A stretch of DNA of 64,000 nucleotides, taken from NCBI GenBank assembly GCA_026545765.1, contig CM048839.1:65335187-65399186 (forward strand). The letters are read 5' to 3'. The position numbers and the translations under genes were made by a program. The notes beneath the pieces are model-generated. The model saw only the letters and a list, made by a program, of their open reading frames with translations, did no database searches and had not been told where the DNA came from. Source of the DNA: Plantago major. Taxonomy: Eukaryota > Streptophyta > Magnoliopsida > Lamiales > Plantaginaceae. Shown here piece after piece: positions 10,527 to 20,650 of the stretch; positions within the stretch are counted from its first letter, which is position 1, and every line of letters starts with the position of its first letter.

Positions 10527-10613
10527 GTAAGTATTTATTGTAATTGTCTAGTTTTATAGTTTTAGCTTACTGATTATAATTTTATCCTTTTTTTCACTTC
10601 TTTTTTTCTACAG
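10527..10613 (+). repeat. Short intron homologous to the intron at 9867
   Basis: Begins GTAAGTATTTATTGTAATTG followed by TCTAGTTTTATAGTTTTAG. Later it carries CTGATTATAATTTTATCC, which matches the 3' end of the 9867 intron. It then has an extra CT-rich tract before CAG. It contains one exact TGTCTAGTTTT core. Confidence 0.75.
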
Positions 10614-11744
10614 GTCAGATGAAATGTTTGTGAATATCACTGAAAAGTTTTACTTGAATGCTGAGGATCTCCTAAGCATGTATCCTACAATATACATTAC
10701 CTTTAGTGTGATTGATTGTTGGTCAGTTGTGATGCATGATTTTCAAAGGAGGGTAAATGATGGTGCTATGACCAAGTTTTATTTTGGACTTCAAATCTCC
10801 GTAAGTGCTATTTTTAGCTCTTGTGTGATTTTGTCTAGTTTTATAGTTTTTTTTTTTGTCTAGTTTATAGTTGTTTGTGTCTAGTTTTAGTTTTATGTAT
10901 GTAATTATATGTGTGTTTACAGAAACCTTGGTGCAATCTTGCTAGGGTTTTTGACGAGGAAGAGGATAAGGAGGCTTATGATAAAGATGAATCGAAGAAA
11001 GAAGTACATGGTTCTCTTGATCTGTGGGTTGAGGAACAGCTTGGCGACATTGGAAATTGTCTCCCTACTGTGCGAATGGTATTTTTTTAATTTTTCTTCA
11101 GTATATGATTTAGTTTTTGTCTGAAATTGTTTAGTTTTTTCTGGAAATTGTTTAGTTTTTACTTGCTGATTTTGTTTTAGTGTTTGCTTGAAATTGTTTA
11201 GTTTTTAATCTTTATTGTCTAGTTTTAATACCTGTCTAGTTTTTAAAGTAAAATCATATAATTTTGTATATGATTTTTACTCTTATATTGTTTGTTTGGC
11301 AGTTATTTGTGCCTTTGTTCCATCCCCACAGTTCGCATTTTTCATGCTGTGTTGTTAATTGTGACAATTTGAAGATTCAATACCTTGATAATTTGGTAGT
11401 TGAAGATAAATGTGAAGTGTATACATTCATGATTGTATTGGTAAGTTCTTATGAAAATCTCGTCATCATTTTTCTTTCTTTTTTTTGTTGTTGTTTGGGT
11501 TTTTTTTTTTTGGTTGTTTTGTTGCTTACATTTTTTCTTCTGTTTTGATATAACATCGCTGTGAAATGGTGACCTTCTTTCACCGTATTGGTCATCCAGC
11601 TGCTAGTTCTATTCCTAATTTTGAAAACCAAATTGTCAAGCTTGATTGGACTGGTAAACTTGGAACTTCTGATTGTGGTGTTTTTCTAATGAAGCATATG
11701 GAGCTGTTCCAAGGAACTCCTTTCCTCGCAAGGATCTAATGCAA
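10614..11744 (+). pseudogene. Exons encoding the Ulp1/C48 catalytic core
   Basis: Four exons cover the peptidase domain. 10614-10800 encodes FVNITEKFYLNAEDLLSM...VIDCWSVVMHDFQRR. 10923-11078 encodes a variable insert. 11303-11440 encodes LFVPLFHPHSSHFSCCVVN and IQYLDNLV, which hold the likely catalytic His and Asp. About 11553-11744 encodes IVKLDWTGKLGTSDCGVF and LMKHME, with the catalytic Cys in DCGVF. The order His-Asp-Cys is that of family C48. The last exon lacks a recognisable AG acceptor at 11545-11553, which should impair splicing. The assignment rests on motif order, not on a profile search. Confidence 0.7.
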
Positions 11745-11859
11745 GTAAGTATGTACTAGTTTATTATGGTTTTAGATAATTTTTTCCCTAAATTTGTAGA
11801 TAAATTGTGAACTTCTTGCATAATTTTTTCTGAGCTTTTGTTTTGGTTTTGTGTATTAG

Positions 11860-12032
11860 GTGAATCGTAGGAAATTCTTTCGTGTTGAAATTTGCTCAGC
11901 TCTTATTCTTGCTGACGCAAATGGTTTGAGGTCTGATATTTTGACAAATGTTGCATCATTTAACAAAGAAGATGCGATAAAGCAAATGAAGGAGAATGAA
12001 AAGTTGAAAAAGCTAGAAGCAAAGAAAGATGC
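11860..12032 (+). pseudogene. C-terminal exon of the Ulp1-like gene, first part before the D insertion
   Basis: Starts after GTATTAG with VNRRKFFRVEICSALILADA, typical of the segment just after the Cys box in MULE Ulp1 proteins. It runs open to KLKKLEAKKDA, where gypsy element D interrupts. The frame resumes at 17145 as PDEKASQGSKKPTADAKASQ (an imperfect KASQGSK repeat). LINE 1 interrupts again at 17238, and the frame resumes at about 19534 as DEGVLDDLKKNALKKLKQ and then a stop. This Lys-rich tail has no recognised domain. Confidence 0.7.
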
Positions 12033-13202
12033 TGATGAGTCGATATTTTAACGACTCATTTAGTCTTTTTTAGCCGTATTTTGTTATGTCTTCTAGCCGT
12101 TTTGTTAGTGTTTTAGTTCATTTTCACGTTTGGGTGTTTTGTGTGTTTTTGTACTTTTTAGGTGTTTTTTAGGTAAAGGCAAGAAACTGGAGGACCATTG
12201 TGCAATTTCAAGCTTGTCCAAAGCTTCTAGAAGCACACAATGCCAAGTAGTGGGCCATTACTCCAAAGTGGTCACTTGGAGGTTGAGAAAGGGGAGTGAA
12301 AATAGGAGGAAGTGGGAAATTGGAGGTTTTACTCGGACAGGCACCTCACCGCGGTGAGCTCCCCCGACACGGAGGCTCACCGCGGTCCAGAAAGCCAAGG
12401 CAAAATGCGAATTGCTTCGTAGATGGAGAGACCGCGGTGAGCACTGTTATGACAGAGTCAAGCCACGATTTCTGGTAGTTTTTTCCCATTAATTCGAATT
12501 TCCAGTTCCCTGGTCTTATAAATAGACCCCTTATATCAGTAGTTTTAGATATCTTCATAACTCTTAGTCATATTCACTTTCAATTCAAGCATTGTAAACA
12601 ATCTAGAGATTCAATCTCTCTTTCAATTGAAGCTTATTTCCTTTTAGACGATCTTGTGTCCTAGAAGTATCCAGGTATCAATCGTGCAAAATTTGGTGGA
12701 TTCCTTTTTATTTTGTACGTGACAGGTTGTTATTTGTGATAATTGACCGCATGTTGTATCGGTGTGAACTTGCTTATGTCGTTATCATTAATTAGGCTAT
12801 ATCCGGATGAATGCATAGCTAGTGACATGCTTTTTGTAGTTCATACGTACTATAGTCCGTATTTGGTTAAATTAGCAATAGTAGGGTGTTGTGATCTACG
12901 AACTAGGTAACCTTAATTGGTCCACTCGTATAAGCACACTACTTGAAAGGATTTATTGTCTTCTTTTATTTGTAGAATTGCATGATCTAGGCATTACCTT
13001 GTCTTGTAATTGTTTGATTTTATACTAGGGTAGAAGTATCACCAACTCCAACTACCTGTTTACAACGAATGCAAACGAGTCTATTTCTATTTGAACTAGC
13101 TTGATCAATTCCTCGAGAGAACAATGTTGTGGTTAAGAGCATTGTCTACAACAATCACTTTTTCTACTTGATTAATATAAGTAGTAATTTCTGAGCGCAT
13201 CA
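12033..13202 (+). repeat. 5' LTR of element D
   Basis: A 1170-base LTR, by eye about 95% identical to the copy at 15955. It contains the palindrome CTCACCGCGGTGAG at 12345-12358 and two related words downstream (near 12371 and 12430). A TATA box, TATAAATA, lies at 12517-12524, just before the likely transcript start. Confidence 0.9.
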
Positions 13203-13230
13203 GAAATTTGGCACCGCTGCCGGGGAATTG
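13203..13230 (+). other. Primer-binding site of element D
   Basis: GAAATTTGGCACCGCTGCCG directly follows the LTR. The TGGCRCCGnTGCCGGGGA core is the familiar tRNA-complementary site of many plant gypsy elements. Confidence 0.7.
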
Positions 13231-13398
13231 ATTCCTACATTCTTATAGAGTAGGATCAATTGTGGTTCGTTGCGTTTGTTTTTTAATTTTCTTATTTTAA
13301 AAAAACCAAAGAAAAAATTCTTTCTTTTTATGTCTTTTTTATTTTCAATTGTTTTGGCGGAACTACTCCTGATTTCTTGTTTGTGTGTGTAGGGTAAT

Positions 13399-13840
13399 AT
13401 GGATGGCTCTTATTGCGAAGTGTGTGACAATGGAGAATATGGGAGAATGAGAGATATTGCATTGCCAAGAGGAATCTCTTTCACTGCGAGCAAGGAGAGG
13501 ATGAAAAATTCCATGATACTTGGTACAGGTATCGGGAATTTGAGCTAGAGTGGCCGGATCATGACTTGTCGGAGGAGTGCATGATGTTCTATTTCCGCAA
13601 GGCATTGAGAGGGAAAAATAGGAAGATAGTGGATGTTATTGCCGGTGGTTACATTGAGGGGGTGGATCTAGATCACCCAAGAGAGTTATTTGAACTGACT
13701 GCTTATCTGACTAGGTTTCATTCCATGGTGTTCGTGCCAATGTGTCTGCTTAGACGAAAACTAGTTGAGTCTAAAGTGAAGGTAGAAGAGACGTCAAATT
13801 CCATTACTACGCCAGATAAAAGATACTTCTTCTTTGTTTG
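13399..13840 (+). pseudogene. Gag remnant of element D
   Basis: From ATG at 13399 the frame reads MDGSYCEVCDNGEYGRMRDI and soon stops. Shifted by one, the same region gives EDEKFHDTWYRYREFELEWP and then MMFYFRKALRGKNRKIVDVI followed by AGG. That matches the order of a Ty3/gypsy gag core (W-RYREF...FYFRKAL...DVIAGG). At least one frameshift near 13480 breaks it. No zinc knuckle is seen. Only the C-terminal half of a usual gag is present. Confidence 0.6.
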
Positions 13841-15954
13841 ATGATGGAGGCATGGATACCCCATATTTAGAAAGCACCTCCATGCCACTTGAGCCCATAG
13901 AGAGCACTTCCATGCCACTAGAGTCCATAGGAAGTCATGTGCCTCATCACCCCGACACCACACATATGTCGTTACCCGAGGGGAGTTTTGTTGATCCTTT
14001 CTGCCCTTTTTCTTTGTTTCCTATTTGAACATATTAACTCTCGACATACTCGTTTGCAGGATTACATGAGTATTGTGGGATCAACACACAATGGAGCAGA
14101 AGGTATTCACAGGAAGCTCCAAGTAGGCTCAACGCCTGCTCAAAATTCGTTATCATATGAGAATGGATAACGACAATCTATAACAGTTGAGCCAACGACT
14201 ATAAGAAAAGGCGCTTCCCGGGAGGCAACCCGGGTGTTCAGGTTTGAAGAGAGAGGAGACTTTATGGCAGCAGCGTTTTGGTGGAGGATCATCTTCCGGA
14301 CCCCAAGGTCCGCGCTCCTACGATTGATCATGCCGACCGAGGCATACTACGGGCGGTAACTCTACAACTTTCTCCTTTTAATTTATTCTTTATGTTAAGG
14401 TCTAGCTATCGAATAGGTTTGGGGAGGAAAGTTGTGATATCATATGTTTTACATGCCTCGGTACATTCTTATGCGCTGCCTTGTATATATGTATATATGT
14501 GTTTATTTGTTTTTCTATTTTTAGTTTAGTGGTGTTGAGTGGTATGTTAGCCACTCTTGTGATTATGTGGGGTGGTATGTTAGCCACTTTTGTGTAATCT
14601 TGTGTGAGTCGTCTTTTGGCCTAATTTTTGGGCCTATTTCAATTTTTTTTGTGTCGAGTCTGAGTTCTTTTGACAAGTCGGTTCTCTATTGCTTTAGTTA
14701 AGCCTTTTGCTGATGTGATCTTTGATGGCCTTTAACTAGTATTGAGGAATTTTCAAAAATCATTATAGTCCGTTTCACTTGTAAATAGAGAGTCTTCATA
14801 TTCTAGCAGTCAAAAAGCCGGTGAGAAGCCTATTTTAGCCGATGATAAAATATTGTACCGGCAAATGTGTGATTCTAGTAGGATGAGCAAGGAAAATCCT
14901 TGCGCCACTTCATATACATGTGCACTATTTTTAAAACGAGAATGACAAACGGCATTTTGACTTGTTGTCTTGATTCCCAAACCCGTTCAAGGAACAGGTT
15001 TGGGGAGAAGGGTACTAGGTACCTCATACTTGAGCTCACTCCTTTCTATATCTGAGTTTTTGGTCGATTTTGAAAACCTGTTTTGTATTGCTTCCTGTCG
15101 TTCTAAAAAAGGAAAAAAGAAAAATCTTGAAGTGTTTTCCCAGGATCCTTGTGATCGTTTGAGATCGTGTTGGGCATTTTCAAATACTACATGTAAACCA
15201 ACGCGGGGCTGATTGTGCATATGCTGTGAGGGTTGTTGGTTATGTTCTCAAATTGCATGCCAAATACTACCTATAAACCAGTGCATGGGCGGTTCTCGTA
15301 TGTTGTGAGGGTTGATGGGGTGTACTCCAAACCGACACGCACAAAAGTGCGGATCTTGAGCAACCTATTGGAGAACACTTGCAAAACTGAGATCAAAAAA
15401 GAAAAAAGAAAATCTGTGCAAAAAGAGCAAAGCACAAGGAAAAAAAAAGAGAAATAAAATGTGTAAAAAGAGCAAAGCAAGAGAACGGCAACTATTTATG
15501 TTTCATTGTATTGATTTCGACCCCTTTCACCAAAAAGTCCTTTATGATTCGTTTAAATTGAGTGCAAAAGAATGCAATATTAGTGGAAGCTTTGTGACGT
15601 TTGTTGTCACCTTCCTAAGATAAGTCTTGAGCGAATACCCTTATTTACTGGACACTTCCAGAAGAGAGACTTAAGTTGCACCTTATATTATCGTTTTGTG
15701 AGGGACTGCTAGGGTAAGTCGAAGTTTTATTTACTTGTGAACCGGAAGATTGTGATCTTCGCTATGCTACTCGCCAACGTTAAGGGGGATACAAGTTTAC
15801 ATCAGTTTTAGGCTTGACTGTTGCAATAGTTGTTCCGGTAGATTGTTGATTGAAATCTTCTGGTGTTGTGTCGTGTCTATTTGTTTTTATCTTTTCTAGG
15901 ACGTTTTAGAGTCTTGTTTGCTCTAGGACGAGCAAAGGTTCGGTTTAGGGAGTT
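13841..15954 (+). other. Non-coding interior of element D
   Basis: No ORF with recognisable homology. It contains an imperfect internal duplication (about 15180-15253 and 15258-15330; shared words AAATACTAC.T.TAAACCA and TGTGAGGGTTG) and the conserved hairpin at 15338-15351. It ends in the purine tract GGTTTAGGGAGTT before the 3' LTR. Confidence 0.65.
15338..15351 (+). repeat. Conserved hairpin CGCACAAAAGTGCG (element D copy)
   Basis: A five-base-pair perfect stem with an AAAA loop, inside the block TTGTGAGGGTTGATGGGGTG...CCAAACCGACA. The same block and hairpin occur, in element sense, in B1 (23288-23275 minus) and E (35531-35518 minus), although the rest of those interiors is hard to align. 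Confidence 0.85.
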
Positions 15955-17144
15955 TGATGAGTCGATATTTTAACGACTCATTTAGTCTTTTTTAGCCGTA
16001 TTTTGTTATGTCTTCTAGCATTTTTGTTAGTGTTTTAGTTCATTTTCACGTTAGGGTGTTTTGTGTGTTTTTTTTACGTGTTTTTTAAGTGAAGGCAAGA
16101 AGATGGAGGACCATTGTGAAATTTCAAGCTTGTCCAAAGCTTCTAGAAGCACACAAGGCCAAGTAGTGGGACATTACTCCAAATTGGTGACTTGGAGGTT
16201 GAGAAAGGGGAGTGAAAATAGGAAGAAGTGGGAAATTTGAGGTTTTACCCGGATAGGCACCTCACCGCGGTGAGCTCCTCTGACACGGAGGCTCACCATG
16301 AACCGAGCGAAGGAAAATCTGAATTGCTTGTGAAGGAGAGAGACCATGTGGCGGTACATCAAGAGACACTCACCGCGGTGAGCACTGTTATGACAGAGTC
16401 AAGCCACGATTTCTGGCAGTTTTTTCCTATTAATTCGAATTTCCAGTTCCTTGGTCTTATAAATAGACCCCTTGCATCAGTAGTTTTGGATATCTTCATA
16501 ACTCTTAGTCATATTCACTTTCAACTCAAGCATTGTAAACAATTTAGAGATTCAATCTCTCTTTCAATTGAAGCTTATTTCCTTTCAGAAGATCTCGTGT
16601 CCTATAAGTATCCAGGTATCAATCCTGCAAAATTTGGTGGATTCCTTTATATGTTGTACGTGACAGGTTGTTACTTGTGATAATTGACCGCATGTTGTAT
16701 TGGTGTGAACTTACTTCTGTCGTTATCATTAATTAGGCTATATCCGAATGAATGCATAGCCAGTGACAGGCTTTTTGTAGTTCATACGTACTTATAGTCC
16801 GTATTTGGTTGAATTAGCAATAGCAGGGTGTTGTGATATGCGAACTAGGTAACCTTAATTTATCCACTCGTATAAGCACACTACGTGAAAGGATTTATTG
16901 TCTTCTTTTGTTTGTAGAATTGCATGATCTAGGCATTACCTTGTCTTGTAATTGTTTGATTTTATACTAGGGTAGAAGTATCACCAACTCCAACTATTTG
17001 TTTACAACGAATGCAAACGAGTCTATTTCTATTTGAACTAGCTTGATCAATTCCTCGAGAGAAAGATCCTGTGGTTAAGAGCATTATCTACAACAATCAC
17101 TGTTCCTACTTGATTAATATAAGTAGTAATTTCTGAGCGCCTCA
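15955..17144 (+). repeat. 3' LTR of element D
   Basis: A 1190-base LTR with intact palindromes CTCACCGCGGTGAG at 16261-16274 and 16369-16382. The middle copy has decayed to GCTCACCATGAACC near 16291. TATAAATA lies at 16458-16465. Differences from the 5' LTR are scattered substitutions and small indels, so the insertion is not very recent. Confidence 0.9.
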
Positions 17145-17490
17145 GCTCCTGATGAAAAAGCTTCTCAAGGGTCTAAGAAACCTACTGCTGATGCAAAAGC
17201 TTCTCAAGGATCTAAGAGATCTGCTAATGATGATTTTTTTCGAATGAATCGAGCTTGTATTAAAAAAGAAAAGAAAAGAAGAACAACGAAAAATGTCAGG
17301 TAGACTCTCAAGCTGATCCCACATGCGGGTAGTCAAGAGAGAAACCAAAGTGAAAGCAAAGTAAACAAAACTTCACAATAACCCATTGGCGAGAAATGCC
17401 CACGGTTGCAACCGTAGGCCTCGTTAAAACCCTACCATAGAAAAACCCAGTGGGAAAAAACCTATGGCAGGGAAAAAGAGTGCCCAAGCG

Positions 17491-18522
17491 TTAATGTTGC
17501 GTAAACCTGTAAAAAGACCGATAAGACATATCTCTACAAATATGAGAACGAATGTAATCCGGTGATGAGGACCAAAATCCGTCGATATTTTGATTAGATA
17601 GAGCATCTGCAACAGCATTCCCCTCACGAAAAATATGCGAGACCCAGAAATCCATGTCCTCCAAGAGAGAAAGATCCAATAACCAGCGATTCCAATATCT
17701 CCGAGGGACAGTTCTCGCTCTGAATTGGAGAAGTTCTGCCACGTAGGTTGAATTCGTTTCCAACCAAAGCATCCTCCAGTCTTGAGCATGAGCAATTTCG
17801 ATACCAGTCATAGCTGCAATCAATTCTGCTTCAAAGTCATACAAGCAACCTAGCTGAGTGACAAAGCATCCTTGAACAAAGCCCCTACAATTGCGAAAAA
17901 TGTCGGCTACCATAGAATCGCCTAGAGCTCCTTTTGAACTGCCATCCGTGTTGCATTTCGTCCAGCCAGGTAGGGGAGGTTGCCAATGAACCTCTATAAT
18001 ATGCGGAGACTTCCGAGGACAACCACGGATTCTAAAAGAGTGCAACATCTGCAAATCTATCTGAGAATTAAACATAGTGCTCAAAGGAAGTGAATTGGCC
18101 TCCCAAACAAGACCCCAAATAGTAGTTAAGATCGAACGGCGGGAGAAATCAACACCATCAAAAATCCACTTGTACCTGGTGTGCCAGAGCACCCAAATAA
18201 GAGTAATAATAGTAAGTCGCCAAAGGGAAAGGATCTGGGGACTAAAAACTCTATCTATCGCAAATAAAAGGAGCTCGTTTATACTCGCAAAATCCCGATA
18301 GGGGACCTGAAAAGTGCCAAAAAGGCGGGCCCATATAGTCTGAATAAAGGGGCAAGAAACCAAGAGGTCATCCATGCATTCATCTGCGGCTCTGCAAAAA
18401 ACACAAAAGGATGGACCCGCAAAACCAATAAGACGAAGTCTATCCATGGCTGGGAGCTTACCGTGGATGGCCCTCCAAGTCGTTATAGACCGATGGGGTG
18501 GAAGAAATGTGCCCAAATCCAA
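17491..18522 (-). pseudogene. LINE 1 zinc-binding RT region and RNase H domain
   Basis: A 343-codon frame. The N-terminal part has the zf-RVT pattern (W.AIHGKLPAMDRL...CVFCRAADECMDDLLVSCPF). The C-terminal part is an RNase H fold of the plant type (KCNTDGSSKG, FEAELIAAMTGIEIAH, LWLETNSTYVAELL, FREGNAVADALS). DGSS, the Glu of FEAEL and the ETNS position correspond to active-site acidic residues; the third is Asp in LINEs 2 and 3 but Asn here (ETNS). That change, together with truncation, argues for an inactive copy. Confidence 0.8.
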
Positions 18523-18708
18523 TCACCCCATTTCACATGTAGATAAGAAGTACGAACCTTATGATACATTTGTTTGGAGGAGACTGAACCATCAATGGAA
18601 TTTGTCCAAACCCTGACATCAGAATTTGCAGGAGCCAAATGATAAGAAATGATGTCCCTCTGGAAAAGCTAATCGAAATTCATCCAGAAGCACCAAATTT
18701 CCTTGAAT

Positions 18709-19515
18709 CTAATAGTCTGATATCGGATGTTCAAACTGATGCCGAAGATGAGATGGAATCTGAACTCTATCGGCAATACAATAACCAAGCCAATTATCCA
18801 ACCAAAAATGAATACCTGAACCCTGACTTGCCAGCCACCGGGAGTTGAGATCCAGGGTGGGATAACATAATTTAAACCCAAACCAGATCGAAGAGGCTAC
18901 CCGAGAGCGCAAATTCTGATGAAGAAATAACCGAAAGATGTCCAAATAATGTTCCTTTGCTGTCCAAATGTCCCAGCTTAGTCGAGAGAGATAAGCCTCA
19001 TTAGATGCCACAAGAGATCGAATGACAAGGCCACCCTCAGATTTTGGAACACAACACCGCTTCCAGGATACATAAATACCCCCTTTCTTATGAATATCAC
19101 CAGTCCACTCAAAATTCCGTATATGAAAATCCAAACGTTTAAGAAGGGTGATCGGCCATCGGTAAACCATCATTGAATGAACAAAGGACTCCTGTATAAC
19201 TGATTGAACTAGACAAATGCGCCCAGCCATAGATAGAGAAGTACCTTTCCATTTTGCAAATTTGTCCATAATGGAGTCGGCAATGGATTGCAAATAAATA
19301 GCCCGTGGTACACCACGAAATAACGGTACTCCAAGATAATTAAATGAAATAGTACCTTCAGTAATTCCCAGCGTTCGCCGCATCCTGTAATTCCTGGCAT
19401 TCGAGATGAAGGAGCCAAAATAGACCCGCGACTTCTGTGGATTAAAGTGCTGGCCAGACCAAGAAGCATAATGCTCGAGAATCATAAGGATCGCCCTGCA
19501 ATTATTATTAAGCAT
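18709..19515 (-). pseudogene. LINE 1 reverse transcriptase C-terminal part
   Basis: A 268-codon open stretch containing HFNPQKSRVYFGS, NYLGVPLFRG, KWKGTSLSMAGRICLVQSVI and CCVPKSEGGLVIRSL. These are the thumb and connection motifs that follow the RT domain in plant L1-type ORF2 proteins. The palm domain with YADD is missing because of 5' truncation. Frameshifts separate it from the downstream part. Confidence 0.8.
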
Positions 19516-19602
19516 AATGCTGATGATGATTTTGATGAGGGTGTATTGGATGATTTGAAGAAGAATGCTCTGAAGAAACTAAAGCAATCGAACAAAAATT
19601 AG

Positions 19603-20650
19603 TGTTTTTGAACTGCCTAGTGTTTAGTCTTTGGTGTAGAATTGTCTAGGCTTTTCAGTCAGAATTGCACAGTTGATATTACTTGTTCAAATTTGCCCAA
19701 TTAGTACTTTGTGAATCTAATTGTCTAGTTTTGTGTAAACATCGTCTATGTTTGGCAAGGAAATGTCTAGTTTTATTACTTCTCCAGAAATTTGAAAAAA
19801 TGACCTGCATAATTGTCTATTTTTACAACATATTGTCTAGTTTTGTAACTGAATTGTCTAGTTTTGTCAATGAATTGCCTAGTTTTATTACTTGTCCAGA
19901 AATTCACTAACTCAGTGTAACATAATTCTCTATATTGTCTAGTTTTTACAATTATTGTCTAGTATATGAAAGGAATTCTCTAGTTTTTACATGATATTGT
20001 CTAATTCATGAATGTATACACTTCGCCTTCACGTTCAACTATCAAATTTACTAACTGAGCTCAACATATCTATCTAGTTTTTAGAGAATATTGTCTATTT
20101 TTTAGTAAATATTGTCTAATTTTCAGTATGAACATAAACATTAAACATTTTTGTCTAACAACATGAATCAAACATAAAATTCATATGATTTGTTCCTTCC
20201 TAACAACAGTTGTTATATCAGCTTTTGAAGCCTTTTTGGACCTGGTCTCCTCAAGCGGGCCTTTTATGCGTGCCTTACTCCGTCCCTTAGTCTTGATGTG
20301 TGGTGGATCAAATATGGTAGTTTCTAAATTTGGTACACAACTGTTTGTGGTTTCATTTGGTGCTTGTTGTCGTCGTCCAACAAGCTCATTGATAGCAAGT
20401 AGATCTCGTTGGTACGAATCCTCCAACATTCTTCTAGCATCCGTGTTATTTTTAGATTTGATCTCCAAGTCGGTGTAAACCCTGGTTAGCATTCAGTGTA
20501 TTTCATTGATTAGTACACCCTGCTTCAAATTTACTAAATGACTAACATAATTGTCTAGTTTTTGTATGATATTGTCTAGTTTTTAATGTACGTTGTAGTT
20601 TTATTACTTTTCCACAATTTTACTGAGTGTAACATAAAAATATAATATAG
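19603..20650 (+). repeat. 3' flank of the Ulp1-like gene, motif-rich
   Basis: About seven exact TGTCTAGTTTT cores and many variants (TGCCTAGTTTT, TCTCTAGTTTTT, TGTCTAATTTTC), again all in plus orientation. They flank the facing transposase exon (20181-20492), which lacks the motif. The same vocabulary on both sides of the two insertions shows that 6780-20825 was one contiguous element. Confidence 0.8.

Larger units (their letters stand above)
12033..17144 (+). mobile_element. Gypsy-type LTR retrotransposon D, gag remnant only
   Basis: Two direct LTRs (12033-13202 and 15955-17144) start TGATGAGTCGATATTTTA and end GCGCATCA/GCGCCTCA. The left LTR is followed at once by GAAATTTGGCACCGCTGCCG, a primer-binding-site-like sequence of plant gypsy elements. 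The right LTR is preceded by a purine-rich GGTTTAGGGAGTT tract. The 2.75-kb interior encodes only a broken gag-like segment (about 13399-13840). No protease, reverse transcriptase or integrase is visible, so it must have relied on another element. It lies inside the last exon of the Ulp1-like gene. A clean five-base duplication is not visible: GATGC on the left, GCTCC on the right, perhaps after a small deletion. Confidence 0.85.
17238..19518 (-). mobile_element. LINE 1: 5'-truncated L1-type non-LTR retrotransposon
   Basis: Read leftward, this is the 3' half of a plant L1-type ORF2, ending in a short A tail (T run 17234-17240 on plus). The flanks repeat GCTAATGATGATTTT (17223-17237) and GCTGATGATGATTTT (19519-19533), a 15-base target duplication with one mismatch. 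Truncation within the reverse transcriptase, after the catalytic YADD box, is the usual 5' truncation of LINEs. It sits in the last exon of the Ulp1-like gene. Confidence 0.88.
7052..19602 (+). pseudogene. Ulp1/C48-type SUMO-protease-like gene of a MULE, split by two insertions
   Basis: This is a multi-exon rightward gene. Approximate exons: 7052-7139, 7255-7340, 8044-9170, 9537-9866, 10138-10526, 10614-10800, 10923-11078, 11303-11440, about 11553-11744, and 11860-12032 continued at 17145-17237 and 19534-19602 (stop TAG 19600-19602). Most junctions show GTAAG donors and YAG acceptors. The 3' exons encode a Ulp1-like cysteine protease core: SHFSCCVVN (His), IQYLDN (Asp) and GTSDCGVFLMKHME (Cys). 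Ulp1 proteases cut SUMO from conjugates, and such genes are known passengers of plant MULEs. Frameshifts occur near 8485, 10200 and 10440, a TGA near 9014, and the acceptor near 11550 is lost. The product is therefore probably not made. The facing transposase tail at 20181 fits a MULE origin. Phases at the exon 2/3 junction do not match as read. Confidence 0.75.

Noticed and set aside
16228-16680. 150-codon rightward ORF
   Set aside because: It lies wholly inside the 3' LTR of element D; the 5' LTR does not keep the frame.
12028-17149. Clean five-base target duplication for element D
   Set aside because: The left flank GATGC and right flank GCTCC do not match; a small deletion is possible but cannot be shown.
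20185-20478. Rightward 97-codon ORF
   Set aside because: It is antisense to the transposase C-terminal exon, whose leftward translation matches a known family.
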